A stretch of 64,000 nucleotides of DNA from [Phialemoniopsis] sp. UDSM-2020 (lineage: Eukaryota; Ascomycota; Sordariomycetes; Thyridiales; Thyridiaceae), in the NCBI GenBank assembly GCA_018873225.1, contig JAEILZ010000004.1, positions 4,526,001 through 4,590,000 of the forward strand. Reading direction: 5' to 3'. Below, piece after piece: positions 47,680 to 60,735 of the stretch. A program made the translations under genes and the position numbers. The number at the start of each line of letters is the position of its first letter. Position 1 is the first letter of the stretch. Under the pieces are notes generated by a model, which was given only the letters and a program-made list of their open reading frames with translations, ran no database searches and had not been told where the DNA came from.

Positions 47680-49030
47680 GTGTTAGGTCTTGTGTGCGAG
47701 TGCAGAGAGTTTCTTAATGATGTTGAATCGATGTCTCTTGATTAAACTTGTGATGATGAGTATGAGAAGCAGCGAGGTTGGAATCCAAATGCATATCGGA
47801 GGGTTCCCCATGCTGAAGATAAGAGGTTCGATCAAGCTTTCAGCTCCGGGGATGTTGATGCCAGATTGACCGGACCCCGGATGAATAAGTCAGCGAACCA
47901 CGAAGATTTGGGTCCTGACTGCATGAAGCGACGGAACAGAGCATGTCTAGCTCTTGGCACGGAAGGCCAAGGATCGTCCCAGACCCTGGTTGAGCACATG
48001 GAGTCTAGATCGTGCTGCAGGTATGGTAGTCGAGATTAATCCTGAGCTCCAGATGGGCAAAACTCTCCAGGCCAGCTCACGACAGAGACGGGTCAACACG
48101 GCAGCGCGCAACCCCATGTCCTGCAGCATCACGGCGCATATCCTTGCTAGCGGTAAAAGCACGGCGCGTCTCGAGCCGTCCTAGTTATCTTGACGCTCAT
48201 CATACGTGATCGGAACAACGTCGACTGGTGGCAACACCACCCTATCGCGAAATTAGCGAGTCCCTCCGGTATCTGACCGAATAGGCAGACTTGTGGCGTC
48301 TAGCCACAGCCTTACAAAAACCGTTTGTGGGTCCAGCTGAAAAATGGATGCTCCTGCATGTGCAGAAACCTCCACGGTTGGCCGGCCCGCCCATGTAAGT
48401 GGACAGCCGCAGCGGCGATGATGTGCCATCGGATTCCGTTCGTCACACACTGAAATAGAAAATTGGCTGATGGATAAGCCGTGGCTTCCTGTCATCGAAT
48501 TGGCGCCAAGACAAGGGTCCATCAGAATCAGGATTGGCATGCCACTTCAGCATCAGAGCCTGGTTGTGGCCTGCACCCCCGACATGGATGTCGGCGCCAA
48601 GCTTCTGCAAAGATAACCTTTGTGATCGACTAGTGCTTACGTCTCGCGATAACTGTTTTGTTATTTTTACGCACCTTGGTCAGATCATGCAGCGTAGCCC
48701 ACCTTACCGGGCGATCATCCAGAGCAGACTGTCAAAGGAGCCAAAAGGAAGAAACTCGTGACACAGCCAGGAACTACCAAGAGACGAAATGTCAGCTGAA
48801 ATGTCTCACCAGACTCTATGGCCTCACTGAGACTACATCACATAAGCAGAAGAAAAAGCAAGCATCTATTGCACAAGCCTGCCGTTTCTGCCCAGGCACC
48901 GCATATCGACCTGTGTGTGCCTAGAGATCCCTTCCTGCAAAGTCTAAATTACATGTTAGATGTATTCACAGTCTCGACTAAGAAAAGCCACAGTTCCGCA
49001 GACCGAGTCTTGATTCAGATCCATGGTAGG
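47680..49030. other. Intergenic, promoter of AflR-like gene and 3' region of HR-PKS
   Basis: 1.35 kb. CCCCGGATGA occurs at 47875-47884. An open frame on the minus strand at about 47947-48162 (71 codons) and an opposing plus-strand frame at 47954-48184 occupy GC-richer sequence and could be a remnant of a lost gene, but I recognise no family. The rest appears empty. Confidence 0.4.
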
Positions 49031-52000
49031 TTACACGGCAGCGGCAGCGTAACGCTCGCCTAGCTTAACCAAGGTCTTCTCGCCCAAGTCTATCAGATTG
49101 GCCGACCCAACAATCTCCAGCACGGTAAGCTCAGCCCCAATCTTCTGCCGCATCCAATTGCGCAACTCGATGCTCACTAGCGAGTCTACACCAAGCGAGC
49201 TTAGCGGCACAGTCAAGTCCAGCTCTCCGACACTGCGCATCATGAAGCCAAAAAGTGTCTCGCCGATCTCCTTTGCCAGAAATGAGATGCTCTCCTGTGA
49301 TTGGAGCGTACCCGGATTGCCCACTGCCTCTGAAAGAAATTGCTTCAGCCCGCTCTCAGATGAGACAGTCGCCATAGCCAGGTCCTGCGGTTCGATGTTA
49401 CGGTAGACTGCCATCCGGGGATCTCGCTTCCATAGCGTTCGATTATTCGGTGCTGCCAGTGGCAACGATGAGCGGAAACCAATGCCGACCTGACTGCCAC
49501 TGACAAACCCGAACAGAGCATCGGCAGCAGACCGCTGAGGGTGAGAGCGACGGATCATCAACTCGAGAGAGTCGAGAAGATCCTGTTCATGAAGGACGTG
49601 GAGGCTGGTAGAGCGTAATGCCTCGAGAATATGGGCATTCTTGCTAAGATAGCCGACGTCATCCATCGCACCAATGTCGAGTGCGGATGCGGCTAATCCT
49701 TGGGCTTGGCGGCATTGGACAAAGGCGTCCAGGAAAGCGTTGGCGCTAGCATAATTGGCTTGTCCCGGCTGGCCTGCAAGTCCAGAGAGCGAGCTGAACA
49801 AGAAGAAGAAATCTAGCGGTTCTTTTTGACACAGAAGAATCTTGTGCAGATTCCAGGTGCCTTGGACCTTGGGCTGTATGGCTGCCTGCCAGTCGACAAA
49901 CGTCATCTCGCTGATCGAGGCATCCTATTGTACCACCAGTCAGCTCCAGATTTCCTATAATTCGTTTTGAAAACACAAAATGGGGCACGGAAAGAAGAGA
50001 GGTGCTTACGCTCAGCACCAAAGACGCCTGCAGAACACCGGCAATAGGCTTGCCAGCAGCCCGGACCACGCGGGCTACGTCGCCCGCCTTGGCAACACTA
50101 CCGGAGAATGTCTGAATGTAGCAACCTTGGGCTTCTAGCTCGCGGAAGAATGGGTCGTCATTGGGCACAGAGCTTGCAGAGCGCGAGAAAAAGATGATGT
50201 GAGTTGCCCCTCTGTCGACCATCCAGGACGCGACTGAGCGCCCCAGTCCGCCCAGACCCCCCACGATGAGATACGCCCGGTCGCTGCGGAACGTCATCTC
50301 GCTTCTCTGGGTGTCAACCTGAAGATGCTGGGCTCGGTTGGTTTCAGGCAACGTGATGACGATCTTGCCGATGTGCTGGCCCTTCTGCATGTACCGGAAT
50401 GCGTCCTCGATATGCGTCGCGTCAAACTCCTTGATAGGTCTGATAGGTTTAATGTGCCCCTCCTCGAAGAACTGAATGGCAAGACGTAGTAGCTTGTTCA
50501 TGAGAACTGGGCGTTGCATGCAAATCTGAGTAAGGTCAACTCCTCGGAACGAGCGATTCTGCTCGAAGAGGTCCATCGAGAGAGACGCCTGACCAATGAA
50601 GTCTCGCTTGCCAATCTCGACCATAGTGCCGAATTCGGCAACGCACTTCCAAGTGGTGTGAAGCAGTTCGCCCGACAATGAATTAAGAGCCACATCAACT
50701 CCTCTGCCTTGTGTGGCAGTCATGATCTCGGCCAGAAAGCTGGTATCACGGGAGCAAGATATCCGTTCGCGGCTGATGCCGAAATTCTGTACCAGGAAGT
50801 CGGTCTTTTCGGCATTTCCGACGGTACAGTAGATCTGTGAAGATTAGCGAACAGAGCCTTATGTATGGCACGGCCAACTCACCTCGGCTCCAATCATCTG
50901 AGCTATCTGAATAGCGGCAATGCCCACTCCCCCAGCGGCAGAGTGAACGAGAACAGTCTATCGGTTGTTAGAAATCCCGTGATGTCGCGACTTGTCGGTG
51001 ACACTAGGCACACGACTTACCTGTCCCTTCTCCAGCCTCGCCACCTCCATGAGTGAGTAGATCACCGTTCCATAAACGCAAGGAATTGTTGCGCCTTCGG
51101 AGAAACTCAGCGTATCGGGAATCTTGGTGCAGAGATGTTCTCTCGTGGTCAGCTTCGTTGCAAAAGACCCAGCCGCTATAGAGACAACTCGATCTCCAAC
51201 ACTGAGTCCCTGGACGTCGGGCCCGACTTTGGTGATGACACCACTACATTCACATCCAAGGCCGCCTTCTCCATTCTCGCGCGCAGGACCGGCGACAATA
51301 TTCATGGCGATCAGTACATCCTATAGTCAGTTAGCATGAAAGCTTCGGCCCGTGAGAATGTTCCCGGACCAACCTTGAAGTTCAGACCGATGGCTCTGGG
51401 TTCCAACTCAATCCAGTCACCAGTAAGCTCAGGGAGCGGCTTTACCTGTCTCCAGGTAAGTGTCTGAAGAGCACCTGGTCTGCTAATGTCGAGTTGTAGT
51501 GCGCGGGAGGAGTCTGTGCCCTCTTGTAGTTCTTTGTCCACCGAGATCCAATGAAACTTTCCAGTCTGGACTGCACCATTGTCGTACGCATACTCCATGA
51601 CTGGGTTCATATCGTCGTGATGGGCACGATGCTCAAACTCGTGGAGAACATCCGGGATAATATCCCACGCTGTCGGGTTTTCGAGAGTGTCAAGCTCGAG
51701 AGTAGCAAAGTCGAGTTGCATTTCGGAACGAAGCGTTCGTGCAAAACCCAGGACCATAGAATAACGGGGATCTCTGCATTTGATCTGCGAAGCACCCGTC
51801 ACCCAGAGAATGCCATTTCCCTTCAGATGATCTAAGAATGACTGAAACGCTGCGAAGTTCTCCGACGTCATGTTGTGAAAGAAAGGCTCGTCCATATCCA
51901 GAAGAGCTAGAACAGCATGGCCAGATCGTGGAACGTCTGCGATAGTGCAACGATCAACGCAGTATCCTTTTTGTTGCAGAAGGCTGATGATGGAGGAGAC

Positions 52001-55000
52001 GGGAGTTGAAGGACGGTCGGAGGCCAACACTGTGACGCGCTTCAAGTTATGCTTGTCGCATGACGGCATGGCGATGATGTTGTTGTTCAGCTGACCATCA
52101 AACCTGACGGACTTGATACCGCCAAAACCAGCAGACTTGAGCTCCCGATCCCATCGCTCTGGGGTGATGTAGGGCTCGTCTGCACGGCCATCTGCCTCAC
52201 CAAGCCACCAACCCACCAAGGGTCCCATGACATAGTTGATCCATTTTGTCGTGGGACTGAGCTCTTGAAGAAGGAGTCTGCCACGAGGGTGGAGAAGCTT
52301 TCCAACATTAGAAAGAGTCTTTTGCAAGCTCGGGGTGGCATGCAGCACATTGCAAGCAATGATGAGGTCAAAGGACTCGGCCTTGAAACCTTGCTCAATG
52401 GGGTCCTCAGAGATGTCCAAAATGGCGTACTCCATTCCGGGCACATCCTGGAACCGGTTCTTGGCAGAAACGAAAAAGCCCGCAGAGATATCTGTGTAGG
52501 TATACGTGCCATACATCCGTTCTCCGTAGGCGGAGGTCATGTGTGGCAAGATCGTACTGGTAGTGCCACCGGTGCCGGCTCCGATCTCGAGGATTCTTAG
52601 GTTGGGGTTCGAATGGCCAAGGAGGCGAAACAAGTCGCCATACTCCCAGAGCTGCATGTAGTCGTAGACTCCAGTGAGGGTGTTGTTCTCAAGGAGGATA
52701 TCGAGAGCATCGACAGTGCCCTCGAAGATCCCGACGCAGGACGTAAAGATGCGATGTACTGCATCCGTGACATCCTTCGCCCCGGTCCCTGACAGCTGGC
52801 CATACAAATCGCGAATGAGAACTTTCCTATCGATTCTCGTCAAGCCTGCTATATCTTGAGCCGCTGGAACGTTGGGATAGTCGCCCACAGCCGCCTTCTT
52901 GCGCTGCGCATCCAGCCAGCTCCGAAATTTGCGCATGTGATCTATATCACTCTGGGCTCCGTTGAGCTGCATACTGCTCTCAATCATACATGCAAGGGCA
53001 AACTTCTCGAGCAACATGTGCTCGTCAGTGATGTCCTTGGCGTGCATCAAGTTGGAGAGGTCGATAAAGTTGATGTCCCTATCCCACACCTGCTCGATGG
53101 CGGCATGCGGGTCGTCGCCGATGACATCGGCGCTATCACCCAAAGCTGACAACTGGAGATTCTTGAGACTGATGACGACCTCTCCATTTGAAGTCGCAAC
53201 CAGGTCCCCGGTGAGGCCACCTGCACCGGGTGTGGCCTCTGCCTGCAGTGTGAGGGTGCCTTTTGGCGATTTGATGTAGAGCTCTTCAATATACGTCGGA
53301 ACAGACAGCTTGTCAAACAGTCTCGGGAGTCCTTTGAATGCCGCCACCATCAACAGTTGGAATGCTCCATCAAGGGTAGTAGGGTGGAGGTGGAAGGTCG
53401 ATTCTCTGGCCACGTGCTCTTCTGTACTGGAATTAGTGACAGGAACAGCAGGAACACAAAATAAATACATACCTCTCTCCACCGTCGCGACTGCTCTAGT
53501 GCCATCCACTGCCGCTGTGATCTCTTTGAGTGGCCGGAATCTAGGACCGTAGCCTAGGCCGAACCTCTTCATGACACGATACCACCCTGCTGTAGAGACC
53601 AGGCGCTCCAAGAGTTCAATAACAGGTACACATGGCTGGGATTCATGGCCGGCCCGGACCTGACCAGATATGTGCTTGGTCCACGTGTCGCCATTGAACG
53701 AGGTGATATTGAACTCATACCAGCACGAGTCCAAGCTCGTTGTCAGTCGAACTGGCCGCAGGTTTGTGACCATCTCGATGGGTTTGCTCTCCTGGACCAC
53801 CAGCGCAGTGGCAATACTGACCCGCCGCACAGTGTAGTCTTCAGCCCCAGACAGCTGACATACGGCTTGCCCGACCATGGCGATGAAAGCCGCGCCAGGA
53901 AAGAGAACATCGCCTGCGATTTCATGGTCTCGAATCCACGGAACGTCGTCCAACCGGAGAATATTGCGCCAAGAGGGATCGATGTCTGTGCTCTGTGCAA
54001 CACGACTTCCGAGTATGTCATGGTGAGGAAATTGCCGCATCCTCCAGCTCTTGGAAATACGGCTCTCGGCCCAGTGCTTGTCTTCATAGTGCCATGCGTA
54101 TGACGGGAGATCAGTGAGAAGATTCCCTCCTTCAGTGATCCGTCTCAAGTTGACATCTACGCTTCGAAGCCACAGGTTCCCTGCCGTGTTCAGCATGTCC
54201 GAGTAGGCATTGCTATTTCGGATAAGGGTTGCCACGTAATCTGCCTGTGCATCGGCGGCACGAACAGCCTGCCGTATGGGACCGGCCAGGGCTGAATGGG
54301 GTCCGATCTCAACAAAGCATTTTGGAGATGGCAGTGTCGACAACACGTGGTTGACGGCCGAGTAGAATAGAACTGGAGACACCAGGTTCTGGACCCAGTA
54401 TGATGCTCCAAGAACGCCAGCGGTGGTGACAATTTTGCCGGTGACCGAGGAATAGAAGGGCACACGCGGTGCTTTCGCATGCACAGTGTCTCCGATAAGC
54501 ATCAAATACTTTTCTGCCACTGTTTGCATGTGATCTTGTCGCTGTCAGTTTAGGATCCGAGTTATAGTGGGCCGGTACTCACGAGAATGATATGCGCACT
54601 CTACTCGCAGTGTACGGACCAAGGTGTCTGGGAAGGCATCTCGAATGCTTTCCATGACCTCTTCAAGAACGTCCATATCACCAGTGAGTGTCACACTCGT
54701 CGGACTGTTCTCACAACCGATGATCACTCCCGGCAGCAGGTAGGGGACAACGTCTCCACGCCCGAGCCCGATCGCAGCCATGCCACCTGTATGGACTTTC
54801 CCGAGGCCTTTGGTGACTTGACCTCTGTGGTACGCTATAAGTATTGCTTCTGTGGAGGTAAGAGACCCACAAGCGTAAGCCGCCGCGATCTCACCAGATG
54901 AGTGGCCCGTGACCGCAGAAGGCTTCACATTCCAGCTTGTCAGTAGATCAACAATACCCACTTGGATTGCAGTGCAGCAAGGCTGAGAGAACTCGGCCTC

Positions 55001-57006
55001 GGAGAGTCTACTCGTGGTTTTGGGTTGAAGAATCTCATCTTAGGTCTCCATCAGTAAAGCAATTTGTTGTTGCGGTTCGAGTCCTTACCTTCTAGACGCC
55101 AATCGGGCGGGCTCGAAAGGCTAGCAAGGGTGGCATCCAGAGCACGGACGGACTGCTGGAACAGTGGCTCATGCTCAAACAGTTCTTTTCCCATCTGGGC
55201 CCACTGAGCACCCTGACCGGTGAATATCCAGACCAGATTGTGTGGCTTGGTCGTTGACATGATTGCTGACATCTCCAAGGGGTTTCCGGGTGTTGCGGCG
55301 CTAAACGCCCGGTGAAGCAACGCGTCACGCCGGACGCCCAGAGTGTAGCTCATGTCATTCAGGGCCTCTGGATGTTCTAGAGCGTACGACTCGTAGTTTT
55401 TCATGGTCTGTCGTAAAGCGTCAGGGTGTTTGGCTGAAGCAACTAAGAGACCTGGTACGCTGCGGCCTGTTGTGTTTGTTGGCCTGCTGAGGCCAAAACT
55501 GGCAGCCGACTCTAGGATAACCTTGAAACAACGGTCAGTAATGCGAGTGGAATAGGCGGTATGAGTGTTATTAGAAAGTCCTACGTGTGCATTTGCCCCT
55601 CCAATACCAAAGGAGTTGACACCGACTCGCTCCGCCTTCTCCGTCGGCCACGGCGAGGGATCGACTGGAACGGCTAGCTTGGCTTTGTCGAAGGGAATGT
55701 CGGGATTTGGCGTCGTAAAATTGATGTTGGGTGGAATGGTCTGGTTCTCGAGGGCCAGTACCATCTTGATAACACTCGACAGTCCGGAATTGCCCTCGGA
55801 GTGACCCAAGTTCGGTTTCACGGACCCAATGTAAATGCCATGCCCTCCAAACACATTGGCGACAGCCTTGGCCTCGATCGGATCGCCAGCCTTGGTGCCT
55901 GTCCCATGGCACTCAATCATTGCTGTCCTAGAGAAGTCTGAGATACCAGCAAGTTGATAGGCCCGTCGCATCAACTCCTCGTGGCCTTTAGTGCTGGGCA
56001 TTGTGAGACCGGGCGTCTTGCCATCCGAGTTGACGCACGTAGACCGGATCACAGCCCGAACGACATCTCCGTCACGGATGGCATCACTCAGTCTTTTGAC
56101 GTATAATGCCGAGACACCCTCCCCGCGGGCGTAACCGTCTGCATTGGCGTCAAAGGTCTTGCAACTACCTGTCGGGGAGATGACTCCTTGCTCAGTCAAG
56201 GCAATGGTCATTCGTGGCGCGGTGATGATGCTCGTGCCTCCCACGACAGCGGCGGAACATTCCCCACGGGCTAGAGCCATGCAAGCCTCGTGGAGACCTG
56301 TGAGGGAAGACGAACATGCAGTGCGAATAGTCATGCTGTGATCGAGTTAGCCGAGTCTTCGTCAGTGGACAACATGCGCTCACCTCGGCCCTTTGAAGTC
56401 GAACTCGTACGAGACGCGATTCGAGATGACAAAGTCGCTGTAGCCTGCCATGCGATACATGTTGGAATTCTGGTCGTCTTTCAGCTCCATGTCCAACCAG
56501 TCTTCGCCGAAGCATCCCATGTAACAGCCAATCCTCTGGCCGCGATAGTTTGTGGCGCCAGCGTTTTCAAGGCATTCATACACGACTTCGAGAGCCAGAC
56601 GCTGCTGCGGGTCCATGACATCTGCTTCTTGTTTCGTCATTGTCCAGAAAGACGTGTCCATATCTGCTAGGTCGATGTCCTCCAAGAAGTAGCCGTACTC
56701 GGTTCCCACATGGCCGGGTTTTCCGGGCCCGTAGAAGCCGTCCACGTTGTACCGATTCTTCGGCACTCTGCTACGTGCGCTCTTCTTGTTCATGAGTAGA
56801 TCCCAGAAAGTATCAGAACTGCGAATACCCCCGGGAAGGCGCATAGCCATCCCGACGATAGCCATGGGCTCAGCAACATTGCTTCCGTCATCCACAGGCA
56901 TGGAGTCGTGGCTGTTAGCTGTAGTCTGTGCTTCGGCACCATGCCTTTGGCCATTCGGAACCCTGACATCGGCCAGGTATGGTATGCCGTCGTCCACGCT
57001 TCCCAT
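49031..57006 (-). CDS. Highly reducing polyketide synthase, KS-AT-DH-cMT-ER-KR-ACP
   Basis: Ten exons: 57006-56384, 56335-55585, 55521-55089, 55038-54583, 54534-53473, 53421-51374, 51320-51021, 50957-50883, 50834-50010, 49924-49031. They give about 2488 residues with phases consistent throughout. KS has [11 protein letters not shown] with Cys215, rebuilt over intron 1. AT has [14 protein letters not shown] with Ser649. DH has [13 protein letters not shown] with His958 and [11 protein letters not shown] with an Asp near 1127. cMT has [11 protein letters not shown] near 1386 and [13 protein letters not shown] has [17 protein letters not shown] has [11 protein letters not shown] near 2106, FSSLSGLAG and [11 protein letters not shown] (Ser and Tyr). 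ACP has [11 protein letters not shown] with Ser2439 and ends the protein, so there is no built-in release domain. All domains look catalytically complete, including methylation and enoyl reduction. The chain is probably passed to the SAT of the non-reducing PKS. An in-frame upstream start at 57096 is possible. Confidence 0.92.
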
Positions 57007-58057
57007 TGTGAATCGCTTGTCTGGTGTGTATAATGAGAGGATGGGTCTCTTAGAAGGGAGAGGCAAATGAAGGTAAAGAGGTGCTGTGCCGTCCAAGAGA
57101 GAATGCTGCTACTCTGGACATGCCTTTGACTACTAAGAAGACCATCTAGCACGCGTGTCTTGACACATGGACACGGGTTTCATGCGCTCGAGACATTCGG
57201 TTGTTTTAAGATATCACGTTATGTGCAGACATGCGACCGTTTCCCGATTGTGATCTAAGAATACCTTTGTGCTTCAATCAGCCGTTTCTACAGACTTCAA
57301 TTCTATCTCGCCACAATGATCCGTAGTAAAGGACTGCGACCTGACCCCGGCGAGCTTCGTAGGCCGAAGCAAGGGGCTTTCGGGGATGATCGGGATTGTG
57401 ACGGAGTGTACAATGGAAGCCCGAAGCGTCCCCGAGTACGGCCTCAGCGAAAGATGACAGGCTGACAGGCTGGCGGAAATCAGCTTCAAGAATTTACCCG
57501 AGCTGAAGCTCGACGTGCTCTTGCATTATTGATGCCTTTCAAGTTTGAAAGTCTTGCGCAATCGTGCCATGTAGTTTTGTCTATTGTGCACTGGGCACTA
57601 TCTCCCGAAGTTCGATATTCTTCATTAGGCCCTGCAGTCAGTAGAGGCCAGACTTCATCGTGAGATACCCAGCGTTACGTAGAGGCTTTCTAGGGATCTT
57701 GTATGATGGCAATCTCAAGGGCTACGATCGCCCATCTTTTCAAGAGGTGGGTACATCGTGTGTTTATGCTTCACATTACCATCGTGGCTTTGAAGCAGGG
57801 CAACGAAATTCTTCATTGAGTTTTGTGAAGATAAGAAACTCGGGTCTTTCAGGTGACAGCCATGTATCAAGAGTGTTATAATGTCATAGTCGATATTTCG
57901 CCAGACTCCGGGCAAACGTCCGGGAGATGTTCCGTATGTGAGCTACACCCCGCACCCCGGGAAGATCCCTGGAAATTGCGGGGAACGGACCGGAGACTCT
58001 GCCGGGGGCTGATGTAACTCGAGCCCGGGGTATATCTCAACGCCGTCACATGGACGA
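57007..58057. promoter_or_regulatory. Divergent promoter region, HR-PKS and GH43
   Basis: 1.05 kb between the HR-PKS start and the GH43 start. Several CCGGG/CCCGG-type short sites cluster at about 57900-58030. No clear TATA box for the PKS is seen at the usual distance. This stretch is the probable right border of the biosynthetic cluster. Confidence 0.45.
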
Positions 58058-60060
58058 ATGGATTTGAGAATGTTCATGTCATCTGCCATAGCCGTCGGTA
58101 TCATGGCACTTCAACGCCTCTCTTTGGGCATCTGCCTGCTGTCCTCGCTTGCTGCTGCGATATGGAACCCCATTCTGCCAGGATGGAACCCGGACCCACA
58201 CATTCTACGCGTCAAGGATGATTATTACATTGCGACCTCGTCATTTGAGTACTTCCCAGGCGTTCCCATCTACCACAGTGAGTAACTGGGATCAACGACC
58301 CCATCAACGCGCCTGCGACTCTGTATCTAACTTCCGGGAGGCAAGGATCTTGCCAACTGGACCCTCGTAAGCCACGGCCTGTCAGATGCCAAACATCTCG
58401 CGCTCTATGGAACACCCACTGCTGCCGGTACGTGCAAGGCCATGGTCTCACCAGGTTCCACAGACTAATGCAGTGTAGGAGCGTGGGCGCCGAGCCTGCA
58501 TCACTTCCAGGGCAGGTTCTGGATCACTTCGATGACGCGCTGGACTTATGATCCAGTCGCTCGCGTGTGGCCCCGGATATTCTTTACCTCTTCCACGGAC
58601 CTCGTCAACTGGTCCGACCCTGTTTGGGCCGAGCCCTGGGGCATCGACCCTGAGCTCTTTCATGACCCTGTCTCAGGCAAGACGTACTTGAATCTGATGG
58701 CACCCAACAACAACAAGGACCGCCTCTGGGGTATTTGGGGTTGCGAGCTATCTCTGTCTTCTGGCAAGTGCGTAGGCCCGTACGTCAGCCAGTGGAATGG
58801 CACACTCCCGCATACACCAGATGCGAGGCCCGAAGGACCGAAGACCGTCTACAAGGACGGCTGGTACTACATGGTCATTGCCGAGGGTGAGTTCCAACAC
58901 ATTGTCTGCGAATCCGAAGCTTGTGGCTGATGTATCAAGGCGGCACCGATGAGTTGCACCGGTCCACGGTCGCCAGAAGTAGCCACCCGTTGGGACCGTG
59001 GGAAGCAGGGCCGAACAATCCCCTCCTTTTCAATGGCAAATGGGGATTCACAAATCTGACCGTACAGTCTACCGGTCATGCAACGCTTGTTGAGACGGCC
59101 GATGGTCAATGGTATGCTTCGTTCCTAGCACGGCGCAATATCAATGGACGGTCTCCCTTAGGTGCGTCCTTACCGAGACTCGCGGCTTTCTTTGCAACTA
59201 ATTAATGGACCGTCAGGACGTGAGGCTTTCCTGACCAAAGTCGAGTGGCAGGACGGTTGGCCGGTGTTCAACAGCGGTGGCCCGATTCTGCTGAGTGAAC
59301 AGGTCGGGCCCAAGACCGAAGGACCGCGACCAGTGCCCGCTCCATGGGTCGATGACTTTTCAATGCCGACTTTGGGCAAAGACTGGTATCAGCTTCGCAC
59401 TCCATATACGGACAATTTCAAGATATTCAATGGCCGGCTTGTTTTCAGGCCCAATGTCTTTGGTCTTTCCGACCGCGACACGCCCGCTGCGCTTCTTCGG
59501 AAACAGAAATCTCTGAATATGACCTTCTCGGCTGAGCTTCTCGGAATCTCTGGCTCGCTTGGCTCTCGAAACCGAGTTGGAATTTCTGCATATTTGTCGG
59601 AGCTGCAGCACCAGGACATCGGAGTACGAGGGTGCATCAACCAGACCGCGCTGTGCTTGTACACCGAGACAAATAACAATGGGACCTCTAAGGTAAAGAT
59701 GAAACGACCGCAGTAATCCAGAGAATATAGCTAATGATCGTCCAGTATTGGCAAACTCCACTCAATGGAACAGAATCCAGCCTTGCCTCCGGTCTCACAC
59801 TACACATCCGCGCAACGCCTCAAACCTACCATCTGGGTTACAGCCTGAAGGGAGACAAGGAAGTGACATATGTGACCGAGTTTGACTCGTCGTGGCAAGC
59901 CTTTGGCCCACAGGGATGGTTTGTATTCTCCGGTTCGTCATTTGCCATTTTTGCCACCGGTGAGGGCCAGCCCTGGCCTTTCGATGCCCCGGATGTCGGG
60001 TTTAGCAAAGTGACGGAGACTTACTTTGAGGAGAACATTCCGGATTACGACCGGTGGTAG
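58058..60060 (+). CDS. Secreted GH43 glycosidase (beta-xylosidase/arabinofuranosidase type)
   Basis: Six exons (58058-58277, 58341-58427, 58479-58886, 58940-59161, 59217-59692, 59746-60060), introns 51-63 nt, about 575 residues. The five-bladed beta-propeller of GH43 is marked by its catalytic residues: NPDPHILR (general base Asp), [11 protein letters not shown] (pKa-modulating Asp) and [11 protein letters not shown] (general acid Glu). A C-terminal beta-sandwich domain of about 200 residues follows ([10 protein letters not shown] onward), as in fungal two-domain members. The hydrophobic segment [19 protein letters not shown] is a likely signal peptide. The first ATG at 58058 is kept, although an internal ATG at that segment would give a more standard leader. 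The substrate is probably xylan or arabinan side chains. It is probably outside the cluster, although it is divergent from the HR-PKS. Confidence 0.85.
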
Positions 60061-60735
60061 TAGAGTGTGTTGCTTATACAGAAAAGTTCGGCTTGGATAA
60101 CCTCTCTCCCCATGCTTGTCAGTTTTTCAGTTTGATGATCTGATGTGTTTCGTCGTGCACCCAGTATGTTTAACCTCTTCTGATGGTGATGGTGATGGTG
60201 ATGGTTCATGTCGCTCTCTTTATCACCAGGGAGAACAGATCCATCCAAGCCCTTTATGAACTACGCGCGTTGCTCGTGGAATGTCCACAACCCACATTGA
60301 AACATACATGAGCTGCTGACCATCCGGCGCTAGTGGTCGGCCGCTAATGCACATATGCCGACTTTGAGGTGCCCCACGTCTCTCGGCCGGCCTAGACGGG
60401 GACTAGCCACTAGTCGCCGAAGCTCCGGTCATCCAATGCGATGGGTTGTCAAGCCCGCATTGCTGCCGGTTCACCACCAGAAATCAAGGCAGAATGTATC
60501 ATTGGCGGACGGTGAGAGTCTGGGAGCCAAAGGCGGTCTCGGCCTATTCGGCGACCCCATGTGAGGTCTCGACTTCAGTCCGGCTGCATATATGGCCTTG
60601 TCCTTGTATACACTCGACACTGTTCCATCTTTTACACGTCGTAAACGTCCCTCAATCAGCAAATAGAACGCTGTTAAAATACCAGTCGTACACTTTGACG
60701 CCTCTCGTTCGCTCTCTGGGCCCAGGATCACAGCC
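60061..60735. other. Intergenic, GH43 terminator and lyase promoter
   Basis: 675 nt. It includes a short TGATGG microsatellite. TATATGG near 60587, about 150 nt before the lyase ATG, may be its TATA element. No gene is seen. Confidence 0.4.
60181..60204. repeat. TGATGG microsatellite
   Basis: Four perfect TGATGG units in the 3' region of the GH43 gene. It is a simple repeat with no supported function. Confidence 0.8.

Noticed and set aside
23981..47884. CCCCGGAT as a shared regulator site (23981, 30171, 47875)
   Set aside because: An eight-base word is expected about twice in 64 kb on both strands. It is absent from the two PKS promoters as far as I could see, so the evidence is too weak.
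49031..57006. Arg in place of Asp before the active-site TACSSS of the HR-PKS KS as a defect
   Set aside because: MTIRTxCS is common in fungal highly reducing PKSs, so this is normal for the family.
60181..60204. TGATGG repeat as coding for a poly-His protein on the minus strand
   Set aside because: It is a short microsatellite in a 3' region; the surrounding frame is small and resembles nothing.
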